Shown: positions 25,502-34,510 of the stretch, piece by piece
Numbering within the stretch: the first letter of the stretch is position 1
Layout of the letters: every line of letters begins with the position of its first letter
Assembly: GCF_003435375.1 (NCBI RefSeq)
Contig: NZ_QWGL01000012.1
Coordinates: forward strand, 1-64,000
From: Clostridium sp. AM34-11AC
GTDB lineage: Bacteria; Bacillota; Clostridia; Lachnospirales; Lachnospiraceae
DNA: 64,000 nt
Reading direction: 5' to 3'
Made by a program: the position numbers and the translations under genes
Notes under the pieces: model-generated
What the model was told of the DNA's origin: nothing
The model's database searches: none
What the model saw: only the letters and a program-made list of their open reading frames with translations

Positions 25502-26713
25502 TTATTCATATCTCAGAGCATCGATCGGATCCGCCTTTGCGGCTTTCGACGCCGGGTAAATCCCAAAGAAGATGCCGACTACGGCCGAAAAGGATACCGC
25601 AAGAAGGATGATCCCAGGTTTGATCACAACAGGGAGTCCAAGCGCCGCGCCGCCTGCCGTCACGAGACTCACAGCGAGAAGAACGCCGATGATTCCGCCC
25701 AGAGCGGACAGTATCGCGGACTCTGTCAGGAACTGGATCAGGACATCCCGGGTCCTTGCACCGAGCGCCTTTCTGATACCGATCTCGCGGGTCCTCTCCG
25801 TGACGGACACCAGCATGATGTTCATGATCCCGATGCCGCCCACGAGGAGAGAGATCGCAGCGATCCCGCCCACAGCCATGGAAAGTCCGCCCATGAGGCT
25901 GTCGATGGATCCCATCTCATTTGCCACCGTATTCGTATAGAAATCTTCCGCGTTTCTATTCTTAATTTTCCCGAGATACATCGTCAGCCTTGACATGAAA
26001 TTTACCATGTCCGTTCCCTCTTTCGCGTACAGACGACAGTAATAGAACTGGTCATTCGGCCATGTGAGCAGTGTATACGGGATATACGCGGATCCCGTAT
26101 CGCCGGAACCTCCGGACAAAAGCTTCTGGAAGGCGCTCATCTCTTTTTTGTAGACACCGACTACCGTATACATGTCTGTATCCCCGTAGACGGTGGTCCG
26201 GAAGGTCTTTCCCACCGCGTTTTCCGTTCCGAAAAGTTTTCTGGCACTCTCCTCCTCTATCACCACATTTTTCTTTCGTCCAAGGATATCTCCTTCGTTT
26301 AAATAACGTCCGGAAATCATGGTCACCGGCTGGACATCGCTAAAATTCCAGTCGATCCCCTGGAAGTCAAATTTCATGTTTGTCCGTCCTGCAAGGACTT
26401 CTGAATTTACGCTGGCGTAACTGTCGATATAGGATATCTCATCCCCAAAGATCTCCTTGATCTTATCAAGTTCATCCAGGGTAAAGTAATCGCTGTCCCG
26501 CACATCCTCCACATTGTATCCGATGGATACCACCGCCTGGGTGGCCCCCGCGTCCTTATAGAGGTCCGCGAACAGTCCGCGCATCGTATCGCCGATGGAA
26601 ACGATGGATATGACAGAACCGATTCCGATGATAATGCCCAGCATGGTCAGGAGTGAGCGCATCTTGTTCGCCATGATTGCATGGAAGGCCATGATCATAT
26701 TTTCGCCTAGCAT
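25502..26713 (-). CDS. MacB-type ABC permease (FtsX domain)
   Basis: 403 aa. One N-terminal membrane helix (MRSLLTMLGIIIGIGSVISIVSIG), a large extracytoplasmic MacB_PCD domain (residues about 50-240) and three C-terminal FtsX helices (GGIAAISLLVGGIGIMNIMLVS...). The TERTREIGIRKALGAR coupling segment is intact. With the ATPase and adaptor it forms a MacAB-like exporter of peptides or toxic compounds. It overlaps the ATPase gene by 7 bp. Confidence 0.93.
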   Translation of the reverse strand: MLGENMIMAFHAIMANKMRSLLTMLGIIIGIGSVISIVSIGDTMRGLFADLYKDAGATQAVVSIGYNVEDVRDSDYFTLDELDKIKEIFGDEISYIDSYASVNSEVLAGRTNMKFDFQGIDWNFSDVQPVTMISGRYLNEGDILGRKKNVVIEEESARKLFGTENAVGKTFRTTVYGDTDMYTVVGVYKKEMSAFQKLLSGGSGDTGSAYIPYTLLTWPNDQFYYCRLYAKEGTDMVNFMSRLTMYLGKIKNRNAEDFYTNTVANEMGSIDSLMGGLSMAVGGIAAISLLVGGIGIMNIMLVSVTERTREIGIRKALGARTRDVLIQFLTESAILSALGGIIGVLLAVSLVTAGGAALGLPVVIKPGIILLAVSFSAVVGIFFGIYPASKAAKADPIDALRYE

Positions 26714-27531
26714 CCGACCACCCCACTCTCTGTTCCGGCTGTTTTCTGGAAGTGTCTGTAGAGACCTTTCATGTGGACTTTACCGCTTCCTTTTGTCGGG
26801 TTTTCGTTGATCTCATCTTTGATGATCTGACCATCTGAGAAGTGGATGATCCGGTCCGTAAAGGCGGCGATATTTTCCTCGTGGGTGACAACGATCACTG
26901 TGGCTCCCGCTTTGTGGAGTTCCGAGAAGATCTCCATGATCTCGATGGACGCGGCTGTATCGAGATTTCCCGTCGGTTCATCCGCCAGGATCAGCGGCGG
27001 CTCGTTCGCCAGCGCTCTCGCAATGGCAACACGCTGTCTCTGTCCGCCGGACATCTCATTGGGCATGTGTCCGGCGCGTTTTTCCAGCCCCACGCACTCC
27101 AACAGTTCCATGGCCCGCTCCGTCCTTTTCCTTTTCGGGATCCTCGCGTAGGTCATCGGGAGCTCCACATTTTTTAACGCCGATGTCCTGGAGATCAGGT
27201 TGAAGGATTGGAACACGAAGCCGATCTTTTTATTCCGCACCGCGGAGAGTTCGTCCGGGGACAGGGCCGCCGTGTCGATCCCGTCGAGGTAATAGTGACC
27301 CAGTGTCGGGCGGTCCAGGCAGCCTAAAATGTTCATCAGGGTGGATTTTCCCGATCCGGAGTGTCCCATGATCGCAACGAACTCGCCGCGGTGGATCGTC
27401 AGGTTGATTTTCTTTAGTCCCATGACCCGGATCGCGCCTGTGTCGTAGATCTTTACGAGGTTTTCCAGGCGGATCAGCTCGTCTGTCACGTTTTCCGTCA
27501 TGTAGCGGGATCTTGTCAGTTTTTCAAACAT
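26707..27531 (-). CDS. ABC exporter ATP-binding protein (MacB/LolD type)
   Basis: 274 aa. Walker A GHSGSGKSTLMN, Q-loop FVFQSFNL, signature MSGGQRQRVAIARALA, Walker B LILADEPTGNLD. The C-terminal 45 residues after the usual end are a short unmatched tail. Ribosome site CAGGGGGAA lies in the end of the adaptor gene 3 bp away. Middle gene of a three-gene exporter operon. Confidence 0.95.
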   Translation of the reverse strand: MFEKLTRSRYMTENVTDELIRLENLVKIYDTGAIRVMGLKKINLTIHRGEFVAIMGHSGSGKSTLMNILGCLDRPTLGHYYLDGIDTAALSPDELSAVRNKKIGFVFQSFNLISRTSALKNVELPMTYARIPKRKRTERAMELLECVGLEKRAGHMPNEMSGGQRQRVAIARALANEPPLILADEPTGNLDTAASIEIMEIFSELHKAGATVIVVTHEENIAAFTDRIIHFSDGQIIKDEINENPTKGSGKVHMKGLYRHFQKTAGTESGVVGC

Positions 27532-27534
27532 TGT

Positions 27535-28857
27535 TTATTCCCCCTGTTTTCCGGATGATGTGACTGCCATTCCATCTGTGTACTGCTCTCCCGGCTCCGC
27601 AATCAGGACGGAGTTTTCATCCAGGGAGCTCCCTTCCACCGGGATGATCTCCATCTCCACATCGCCTTCCACACCGATGTCCACCGGAACCCAGGATACG
27701 GTTCCGTCACTGATCTCCTGGACGTAGTTCGTTCCGTCTTTTTCCATCACGGCGGAGACTGGGACTGTCAGGGCGTTCTCGGATTCTTCCAGGACAATGG
27801 ACGCGCGGGCGGTGATTCCAGCGATCAGTTTTGTGTCCTGATCTGTGACGCGGATCTTTGTGGGGATGACGCGCTCGCTGGAACCGCCGCCTTTTTCTTC
27901 GCCGGTCGGGGAGATCGAGATGACTTCGCCGTGGACGGTCTCACCGTTTAAGATGTCCGCGGAGATCTCGGCTTCCTGGCCGACGGCGACTTTTCCGATG
28001 GTGTACTCGCTGACTTTGATCTCGAGTTCCAGGTTATCGAGGTTTTCGATCACGAAGAGCGGGGCGTCGTTTTCCATTTTGTCGGCAAAGCGGCCTACTT
28101 TTGTGTTGACGCGGACGACGGTGCCGTCGATAGGGGCTTTTAATATCGTATTATCTAACTGCTCTACGGCTTTTTCGTAGTCGAATTTTGCTTTTTCGAT
28201 CTGGAGGCGGTAGGAGTCATCGGCGACGGCGGATCCGTTTTTTATTGTGTAGGAGTCGCATTCCCGTTCTGCGTCGTGGAGACCGTTTTCCGCTGTCTCA
28301 AGATCAACTTTGGGGACGCTGCCGCCATCAAAGAGGGCTTTTGTGCGGTCGTAGTTGGCCTGAGCGGTGTTCAGGTCCTGGATGGCTTTGGCGTAGCCGT
28401 TTCTTGCTTCTTTATCTTTTTCGGCGCAGGTGGTCACGGCGAGGTCGTAGTCGTTTTTGGCGATGTCGGCTTCTTTTTTTACGTCGGAATCGTCGAGGAC
28501 TGCCAGGGGCTGGCCTTTTGTGACTTTGTCGCCTTCTTTTACGGGAATTTCGAGGATCTCAGCGTGGAGGTTTGAGACGACGTCTACGCTGTCGGTTCCG
28601 GAGATGGGACCGGTGACTGTGAGGCGGTTTTGGATGGTTTTGCGGGTTGGAGTCACAGTGTCCACAACGGGGACCATGTCTTTTCCGCCGGACAGGAGTT
28701 TGATGCCGGTGATTCCGAGGATGGCAATGGCGGCGGCGATTATGATCTTTTTTCTCTTTGGGTTTTTTGGTTTCTTTTCTGTGGTTCCGGCCAGTAGGGA
28801 GTCTAGTTCTTTGTCGAATTCTTCTGGTGAGATTTTTTCTTCACTGCTCATACTCAT
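27535..28857 (-). CDS. MacA/HlyD-family membrane fusion protein
   Basis: 440 aa. Acidic cytoplasmic end, one membrane helix (KKIIIAAAIAILGITGIKLL, about residues 37-56), then a lipoyl-like half-motif (LHAEILEIPVKEGDKVTKGQPLAVLDD), a long coiled-coil hairpin and a beta-barrel domain. It links the MacB-like permease to the outside of the cell. First gene of the operon, with GGAAGG before the ATG. Its DNA is unusually G-rich on the plus strand compared with the rest of the operon. Confidence 0.92.
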   Translation of the reverse strand: MSMSSEEKISPEEFDKELDSLLAGTTEKKPKNPKRKKIIIAAAIAILGITGIKLLSGGKDMVPVVDTVTPTRKTIQNRLTVTGPISGTDSVDVVSNLHAEILEIPVKEGDKVTKGQPLAVLDDSDVKKEADIAKNDYDLAVTTCAEKDKEARNGYAKAIQDLNTAQANYDRTKALFDGGSVPKVDLETAENGLHDAERECDSYTIKNGSAVADDSYRLQIEKAKFDYEKAVEQLDNTILKAPIDGTVVRVNTKVGRFADKMENDAPLFVIENLDNLELEIKVSEYTIGKVAVGQEAEISADILNGETVHGEVISISPTGEEKGGGSSERVIPTKIRVTDQDTKLIAGITARASIVLEESENALTVPVSAVMEKDGTNYVQEISDGTVSWVPVDIGVEGDVEMEIIPVEGSSLDENSVLIAEPGEQYTDGMAVTSSGKQGE

Positions 28858-29005
28858 GTGTTCCTTCCGAGGTTTTCTATGTTAAATGTGATTATTTTAA
28901 CACTGGAATTTAGTATAGCAGGGAAATGTTTCTTTCTTGGGTCTTTTATCTGGCGGTTTTCTTGCGATTTTCTTACGGTTTTTGGGGGAGAGGTGAATTG
29001 GCGGG
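28858..29005. other. Spacer before the giant hairpin element
   Basis: About 150 bases of G/T-rich divergent intergenic DNA that must include the promoter of the efflux operon. I see no convincing -35/-10 pair and no small gene. The rest of this 540-bp gap is the hairpin element and a G-rich spacer to 29396. Confidence 0.4.
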
Positions 29006-29252
29006 GGGTACGCACAGACCAGCTTTCAGATTCGGGCTCAGAGGATTTTCGGGGCGGTTCCTCTAGGCTTGCAGGAGAATGCTAAAGGCGGAGAAGCGTG
29101 GACACAACTCGCTACGCTCAAACAAGTGTCCACGCTCCTCCAACGCATTCTTCTGCGAGCCAAGAGAAAGCCATGCCCCGAAAATCAATCGCCCGGATCT
29201 GAAAGCTGGTCTGTGCTGTGTACTGGCGGGAGCGCAGGCGCTGCGCTGTGCG
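29006..29252 (+). repeat. Giant GC-rich hairpin element, copy 1
   Basis: Begins GGGTACGC and ends in ACTGGCGGGAGCGCAGGCG... (29222-29252). Nested arms: 29012-29037 with 29191-29216 (26 bp, one G-T pair), GATTTTCGGGGC at 29044-29055 with 29175-29186 (perfect), and GCGTGGACAC at 29096-29105 with 29126-29135. A second copy at 34179-34377 shares the boundaries and the middle stem but not the outer-arm sequence. Confidence 0.75.
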
Positions 29253-29396
29253 TTGAGGATGTGGCTGTGCTGAGGGACGAGAAAGGAATAAGCAGTGCTG
29301 CATAATAGTTGTGTACTGTGCTGTTGTTTTGACGGTTGGCTCACGGATGAGAGGTTTTTACATATTTTATAGTAAGTACGTTTGAGTGAGGTATCC

Positions 29397-30311
29397 ATGA
29401 CTCCGAAATTGGAAGTTAGAGGGGTGGATTATTCCTACCATACCATGGAGGGAGAGACGAAGGCCCTTTCTGATATATCGTTTCATGTGAATTCCGGCGA
29501 GTTTCTTTGTATTGTCGGGCCGTCCGGGTGTGGGAAGTCTACGTTGCTTTCTCTGCTTGCCGGGCTTTTGGCCCCTGAGCGGGGGGAGATTCTTTTTGAC
29601 GGGGTTTCTGTCGGGAAGGGGACTTCGGGGATCGGGTACATGCTGCAGAGGGATCATTTGTTTGAGTGGCGGACGATCCTTTCGAATGTTTCACTGGGGC
29701 TTGAGGTGCGGAGGAAGTGTGATTCAAAGCATTTGAGCCGGGTGAAGGAGCTTCTGGATTCTTACGGACTTCAGTATTTTTACGATGCGCATCCGTCGGA
29801 GCTTTCCGGGGGGATGCGGCAGCGGGCTGCTTTGATCCGGACTCTTGCTTTGGAGCCGGATCTTCTGCTTCTTGATGAGCCGTTTTCTGCTCTGGATTAT
29901 CAGACGAGGCTTTCGGTCTGTGATGATATCAGTTCGATCATCCGCAGCAGAAAGAAAACGGCGATCCTGATCACCCATGATCTTTCGGAGGCGGTAAGCA
30001 CAGCGGACCGGATCCTGGTGCTGACGAACAGACCGGGGACGATCAAGGGGGAGCTTGTGATTCGGTTTCCGAACCATGAAATGAGTCCTTTGAAGCGGCG
30101 GAATTATCCGGAGTTTTCTTCTTATTTTAATGAATTGTGGAAGATTCTTGGGAACGGGAATGGTGATGATACGTCAACTGTCGATGGGGCCGGATCTGGA
30201 GATACAGATATTATCAATGGAACTGAATCCGGTGATGAGAATGCACCGGCAGCCAGAAACGGACTTATGACCGCTGTCAATGTGGGAGGTGAGCCGGATG
30301 AGATTTCATAG
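29397..30311 (+). CDS. NitT/TauT-type ABC transporter ATP-binding protein
   Basis: 304 aa. Walker A GPSGCGKSTLLS, Q-loop MLQRD, signature LSGGMRQRAALIRTLA, Walker B LLLLDEPFSALD: the SsuB/TauB branch. A 50-residue Asp/Gly/Thr-rich tail follows the domain and looks unstructured. ATG 29397 with GAGG six bases upstream is chosen over the TTG at 29382. It overlaps the permease by 14 bp. Sense-strand composition is conspicuously G/T-rich (many GGG, CTT and TTT codons), unlike most genes here. Confidence 0.93.
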   Translation: MTPKLEVRGVDYSYHTMEGETKALSDISFHVNSGEFLCIVGPSGCGKSTLLSLLAGLLAPERGEILFDGVSVGKGTSGIGYMLQRDHLFEWRTILSNVSLGLEVRRKCDSKHLSRVKELLDSYGLQYFYDAHPSELSGGMRQRAALIRTLALEPDLLLLDEPFSALDYQTRLSVCDDISSIIRSRKKTAILITHDLSEAVSTADRILVLTNRPGTIKGELVIRFPNHEMSPLKRRNYPEFSSYFNELWKILGNGNGDDTSTVDGAGSGDTDIINGTESGDENAPAARNGLMTAVNVGGEPDEIS

Positions 30312-31152
30312 TATCGCTTCTTTTATCCTGCGCAGGCACCGGGCTGTGATCCCGGCAGCGGATCTTGCGGTCTCCCCGGCCCAGTGCCGGTATCTGGAGC
30401 AGGAGCGGCGGATCCGGAGGCAGATCTTCATCTGCAGGATCTTATTTCTGGTCCTGTTTCTTTTTTCCTGGGAGATCAGCGCCCGGATCGGGATCCTGAA
30501 CGATTTTATTTTCAGTTCCCCGTCCCGGGTGCTCTCCTGTTTTCTTTCCATGGCGGCAGACCGGACGATCTTTTACCACACGGGAGTCACGGTTTTGGAG
30601 ACGCTTTTGAGCTTTTTTCTTGTGACATGGATCGGGATCTTCGGCGCGGTGGCGCTCTGGTCCAGCAGGCGGCTGGCAAAGATTCTGGAACCGTACCTTG
30701 TCATATTGAACAGTCTGCCGAAGTCCGCTCTCGCGCCGCTGCTCATCGTATGGCTGGGCAACAACATGAAGACGATCATCACGGCGGCGGTCTCTGTGGC
30801 GGTATTTGGCTCGATTTTAACGCTCTACAACGGCTTTCTCTCCATGGATCCTGACCAGATCCGTCTGATCTACACGCTGGGAGGAAAACAGAAGGATGTC
30901 CTCACAAAGGTCCTGCTGCCCGGCTCTGTTCCACTTATCATCAGCAACATGAAGGTCAACATCGGTCTCTGCCTCGTCGGCGTCATCATCGGCGAGTTTC
31001 TCTCCGCCCAGGCAGGCCTTGGCTTCCTCATCATCTACGGCAGCCAGGTCTTCAAGCTGGATCTCGTGATCATGTCCATCGTGATCCTCTGTATTCTGTC
31101 CGCAATCCTGTATCAGGCGGTGGCAGTGCTGGAGAGGAGGTGTAGGCGGTAG
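30298..31152 (+). CDS. NitT/TauT-type ABC transporter permease
   Basis: 284 aa with six predicted helices. The BPD_transp_1 coupling loop is visible as YTLGGKQKDVLTKVLLPGSVPLI. Its SsuC/TauC-like fold pairs with the overlapping ATPase to import a small organic anion. GGGAGGTGA precedes the ATG at 30298. No binding protein is encoded next to it; the lone binding protein at 13994 is a candidate partner. The terminator at 31293-31351 follows. Confidence 0.9.
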   Translation: MRFHSIASFILRRHRAVIPAADLAVSPAQCRYLEQERRIRRQIFICRILFLVLFLFSWEISARIGILNDFIFSSPSRVLSCFLSMAADRTIFYHTGVTVLETLLSFFLVTWIGIFGAVALWSSRRLAKILEPYLVILNSLPKSALAPLLIVWLGNNMKTIITAAVSVAVFGSILTLYNGFLSMDPDQIRLIYTLGGKQKDVLTKVLLPGSVPLIISNMKVNIGLCLVGVIIGEFLSAQAGLGFLIIYGSQVFKLDLVIMSIVILCILSAILYQAVAVLERRCRR

Positions 31153-31292
31153 AATCCATCCACAGCTTCTGGTATCGGTAGGTTTTTCGGATGTATGACA
31201 ATCCGTTAATCCATAAAATCTTTCTAAACAAATTTTTTTACCAACATCATGCACCGCTCTCATCAGTGACTGGAAGAAATAGTCTCACAAAC

Positions 31293-31351
31293 AAAAATCC
31301 CCAGAAAACACCGCCCATATACCGGGGCATGTCTTCTGGGGAATATTTTTT
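31293..31351. terminator. Bidirectional terminator between permease and YitT genes
   Basis: AAAAATCCCCAGAA ... TTCTGGGGAATATTTTTT, between convergent genes, with a secondary GC stem in the loop. Confidence 0.8.
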
Positions 31352-31360
31352 GATTTTAAG

Positions 31361-32260
31361 CTAGTCCAAGGACTCTCTGTAGAATCCGCCGTAGAAGTCT
31401 TCTGTTTTGAATACGTTTATGATCACGTTTTCATCTACTTCCTGGATCAGCTGGACGATATCGTTGATCTCATAGGAAGAAATTACGGTGTGGAGCAGGT
31501 ACATCTTTTTGTGGCTGTAGCCGCCGATGGCGTCCACGCAGGAAATACCGTGGTGATACTTGCTGACATACGCCTTCATGACCTCTTCCGCTTTCTCAGT
31601 GGTGATCTGTAAGGTCACGCGGTCATAGCGGTGATGGAAGGTGGAGATCATCTTTGTGGAGATGAACTGGAACAGGATGGAATATCCTGCATACTCCCAA
31701 CCGAACATGTGTCCAAAAATTACAAGGATACACACATTTCCCATGAACACATAGTTCCAAATGGACTTTCCGGTCTTATTGGAAACATAGAGGGCAATAA
31801 AGTCGGTACCACCTGTGGATGCGTTTCCTTTTAAGGAAAGGACAACGGACAGTCCGTAAAGCACACCGCCGAAGATCACATTCAGGGTCAGATCCTCAAA
31901 TAGCGGAGTATAGTGGCAGACTTTTAAGAAAAAGCTTGCAAAAAATACCTGCAGCAGCGAAAACACCGTGAATTTCACGTTGATGCTGCGGCAGCACATC
32001 AGGGCAACAGGCAGGTTTAAAACAACGAGCGCCAAAGATGTCGAGACGGTAAATCCATACAGTTCAGCGATTCGGTCGATCAAAATCGCAAGTCCCGTAA
32101 AGCCGCTGGACAGAAGGCCTGCCGGACGGATAAAGGCCAGAATTACATAAGACTGCAGAAGGGCAGATGCCAAAACTGCCACGAAGGAAATCGCACAGCG
32201 GACAACAAAATTTTTCCGTATTTCACGTACCTTTTTGGTAACATCATTCCAGGAACTCAT
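31361..32260 (-). CDS. YitT-family membrane protein (DUF161/DUF2179)
   Basis: 299 aa. Five to six N-terminal membrane helices with the family stretch GLLSSGFTGLAILI and NASTGGTDFIALYVS, then a cytoplasmic DUF2179 domain (about residues 215-295) ending GGFYRESLD. Function of the family is not established; a transport role is usually assumed. AAGGAG upstream of ATG. Its own promoter lies at 32408-32435. Confidence 0.92.
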   Translation of the reverse strand: MSSWNDVTKKVREIRKNFVVRCAISFVAVLASALLQSYVILAFIRPAGLLSSGFTGLAILIDRIAELYGFTVSTSLALVVLNLPVALMCCRSINVKFTVFSLLQVFFASFFLKVCHYTPLFEDLTLNVIFGGVLYGLSVVLSLKGNASTGGTDFIALYVSNKTGKSIWNYVFMGNVCILVIFGHMFGWEYAGYSILFQFISTKMISTFHHRYDRVTLQITTEKAEEVMKAYVSKYHHGISCVDAIGGYSHKKMYLLHTVISSYEINDIVQLIQEVDENVIINVFKTEDFYGGFYRESLD

Positions 32261-32407
32261 AAGTGGGGTACTCCTTTTTCATACTCTTGGTGCTGCGATC
32301 CGGTATTGTTGTATTTGACAAATCAAATGGTGTATTTTCCCGAATCGGTCCATTGTTTTCAGATTCTTTGCCGTTTTGTATGGGGTATTAGAAAAACGAC
32401 CTTCCTA

Positions 32408-32435
32408 ACTTTATCATGATTTTTTTGATTGTCAA
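32408..32435 (-). promoter_or_regulatory. Promoter of the YitT-family gene
   Basis: Minus strand TTGACA (32435-32430), 16-bp spacer, TAAAGT (32413-32408), about 150 bp before the start codon. Confidence 0.55.
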
Positions 32436-32529
32436 TCGGTCTCTTGAAAAACGAGAAAAAAACAACCGGAGGAGAACTCCGGCTTAATAATGTTAAAAAT
32501 TCTATTCTCTTGTTTCCGCATCTGTACAA

Positions 32530-32862
32530 TTATTTTCCGCGGTTTTCCCCGATCGCCGTGAGGTACCGGTTGCACGCATCCTTCATGCACGCGATCAATG
32601 GCTTCTGCGTCAAAGCAAAATAGCGCTCCCTGATCTCCTTCTCGATCAGCGGAACGTCTGTCCTCAGGCTCTTCCCCACAAACATGGATGCCACGAACTG
32701 CTTCGTCACCTCAAGGATCGTATTGCAGTCCAGTTCCAGGATCTTCCCCGTATCCCGCTCCACGATCAGACTGATATAAAACTCCCCGTGGAGATTGTAG
32801 ATCGCATCCTCTTTGCTCGGCTTTGCCTGGCCGACCACAAGGATCGTGTTTTTGTTTTCCAT
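32530..32862 (-). CDS. DUF3870 domain protein
   Basis: 110 aa, soluble. N-terminus ILVVGQAKPSKEDAIYNLHGEF and the middle VERDTGKILELDCNTILEVTKQFV match my memory of DUF3870, a small family of unknown function in Clostridia. Divergent from the D-glutamate cyclase-like gene across 410 bp. AAGGGG upstream of ATG. No operon partner. Confidence 0.75.
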   Translation of the reverse strand: MENKNTILVVGQAKPSKEDAIYNLHGEFYISLIVERDTGKILELDCNTILEVTKQFVASMFVGKSLRTDVPLIEKEIRERYFALTQKPLIACMKDACNRYLTAIGENRGK

Positions 32863-33038
32863 ATAATATACCCCTTTTTGTTCCCCGATATAAGAAATTG
32901 CTCATAGTAACCGACCTGCCCGCTCACGCAGACGAAACCTTTGCTGACAGCGCAAGAAAAACAAATGTCATCTGCGGTGCCGCTTGTTTTACTTTTTCGC
33001 CCGTTACATAGTATATCACAAAATATATTCGTTTTCCA

Positions 33039-33067
33039 TTGACTTTTCTATGCATTTCCACTAGACT
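33039..33067 (+). promoter_or_regulatory. Promoter of the D-glutamate cyclase-like gene
   Basis: TTGACT, 17-bp spacer, TAGACT. It leaves a leader of about 200 nt before the ATG at 33273, which contains a terminator-like hairpin. The rest of the divergent gap (32863-33038) shows nothing distinct. Confidence 0.6.
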
Positions 33068-33133
33068 AGAGACAACGAAAACAGATTCTTTTATTTATCG
33101 GGACTCCTGCCCGGATGTTCCCTCCGTAAATAA

Positions 33134-33173
33134 GAGCCATGAATCTTCCAACAGGGGATCAGTGGCTTTTTTT
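33134..33173 (+). terminator. Terminator-like hairpin in the leader of the cyclase-like gene
   Basis: GCCATGA ... TCAGTGGC followed by seven T residues, 100 bp before the start codon and 70 bp after the promoter. The position suggests attenuation. I do not recognise a known riboswitch in the preceding 60 nt. Confidence 0.55.
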
Positions 33174-33272
33174 GTTGCCTGAAATCCGAAAAACGATCCA
33201 TATCGGCTTTTTCATACACACGGCCGCGAAAAAAGTTTTCCCCTCATCAAACATATTTGGAGGATAAATACC

Positions 33273-34163
33273 ATGACATTTTTTAAAGATCTGGATACCA
33301 TTATGAAACAGGATTTCGGAAACCGCGGGCTCTTAAAAGCACTCCCGGACAATCCGATCCAGGAAACCTTAAACACGCTCGCGGACGCCCGCCGTGTCAT
33401 TCTCTTAACCGGCTTTCCGGTCCGACTCAGCAACGGCTCTTATGTTGGTGAAACCGACGGCCCCTTAGGCACCGCTGATATTGCAGCAGCCCTGACCGCT
33501 CTCGGCGCCTCCGTCCTCGTGATCACCGATGAGCCCGCCTTTTCCATTGTAAGCGACGTTGTCTGCTACCGCGCTCCAAAAGCAAAACTCATGATGCTCC
33601 CTAAAACAGACACCGGCGACTTCATCCGAAATTGCATCAAAACCTTCGCCCCAACTCACCTCATCTCCTTAGAACGCCCTGGTAAAGCCGCCAACGGCCA
33701 CTACCACAGCATGCGCGGCGAAGTCCTCGATGACATGATCACTGACTCCGCCCTCTTTCTCTCCGAAGCAAAAAAATCCGGAGCCACCACCATCTCCATC
33801 GGCGACGGCGGCAACGAGATGGGCATGGGCACCTACCGCGACGTGATCGAACATTTCGTTCCCTTCGGTGGAACGATCTGCACCGCCGAATCCGCCGACA
33901 TCACCCTCGCCAGCGGCGTCTCCAACTGGTGGGGAATAGGTATCGCCGCCCTCTGCTCCCTCTTCGCTGAAAAAAATCTCCTCCCGACCCGCGAGGAAGA
34001 GACCGAGTCTCTCCGCCTCGCCGTAGCCGCCGGCAGCGTAGACGGCTGCACCAAAAAGAACGAAATGACCGTCGACCGCCTGGATCTCGAGACGCATCTC
34101 GGAATCCTGGATTCTGTTAACGACATCTTAAAGAAAGAACTGGACATATGTGCAATTGCATAA
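33273..34163 (+). CDS. D-glutamate cyclase-like protein (DUF4392)
   Basis: 296 aa. It corresponds to the DUF4392 domain, found alone or fused in eukaryotic D-glutamate cyclase, which converts D-glutamate to 5-oxo-D-proline. Visible are the glycine-rich ISIGDGGNEMGMGTYRDVI, TGFPVRLSNGSYVGETDGPLGT and the acidic segment ITLASGVSNWWGIG. GGAGGA before ATG. D-amino-acid handling also appears at 62.1 kb (D-amino-acid aminotransferase). Codon use is C-rich at the third position. Enzyme activity is inferred from the family. Confidence 0.82.
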   Translation: MTFFKDLDTIMKQDFGNRGLLKALPDNPIQETLNTLADARRVILLTGFPVRLSNGSYVGETDGPLGTADIAAALTALGASVLVITDEPAFSIVSDVVCYRAPKAKLMMLPKTDTGDFIRNCIKTFAPTHLISLERPGKAANGHYHSMRGEVLDDMITDSALFLSEAKKSGATTISIGDGGNEMGMGTYRDVIEHFVPFGGTICTAESADITLASGVSNWWGIGIAALCSLFAEKNLLPTREEETESLRLAVAAGSVDGCTKKNEMTVDRLDLETHLGILDSVNDILKKELDICAIA

Positions 34164-34178
34164 AGTAATCTCCATATC

Positions 34179-34377
34179 GCACAGCGCAGCGCCTGCGATC
34201 CCGCCAATACACTCGGCTGGCCACCCTCGCGCAGCCAATCTCAGCGCTGGCCTGGGTCCGGATCTGGGTGCCTGATTTCGGGGGCATGGTTTCCTCTTAG
34301 TGCGCAGGAGAATTCGTTGGAGGAACCGCCCCCGAAATCCCGAGTACCCGGAGCCGGACCCAGGCCAGCGCGTACCC
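34179..34377 (-). repeat. Giant GC-rich hairpin element, copy 2
   Basis: On the minus strand it begins GGGTACGC (34377-34370) and ends with a segment matching the tail of copy 1 (34211-34179). Arms 34244-34261 and 34354-34371 form a perfect 18-bp stem (GCGCTGGCCTGGGTCCGG). GATTTCGGGGGC at 34274-34285 pairs with 34328-34339. The outer arm is unlike copy 1 in sequence but is again self-complementary. The innermost stem of copy 1 is missing. Confidence 0.75.
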
Positions 34378-34405
34378 TTTAGCCACATCCCCCGCACATT
34401 TCATA

Positions 34406-34435
34406 TTGACATCCCCCACCCCCATTCTATATAAT
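34406..34435 (+). promoter_or_regulatory. Promoter of the LysR-type regulator gene
   Basis: Perfect TTGACA and TATAAT with an 18-bp spacer; the transcript would start about 70 bp before the ATG. Confidence 0.85.
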
Positions 34436-34510
34436 AGACATAAATAATACGAATACCACATATGAAAGGGGGTTATACTCCTGCGGTCCCACCCGGACGG
34501 CAGTATTTTT

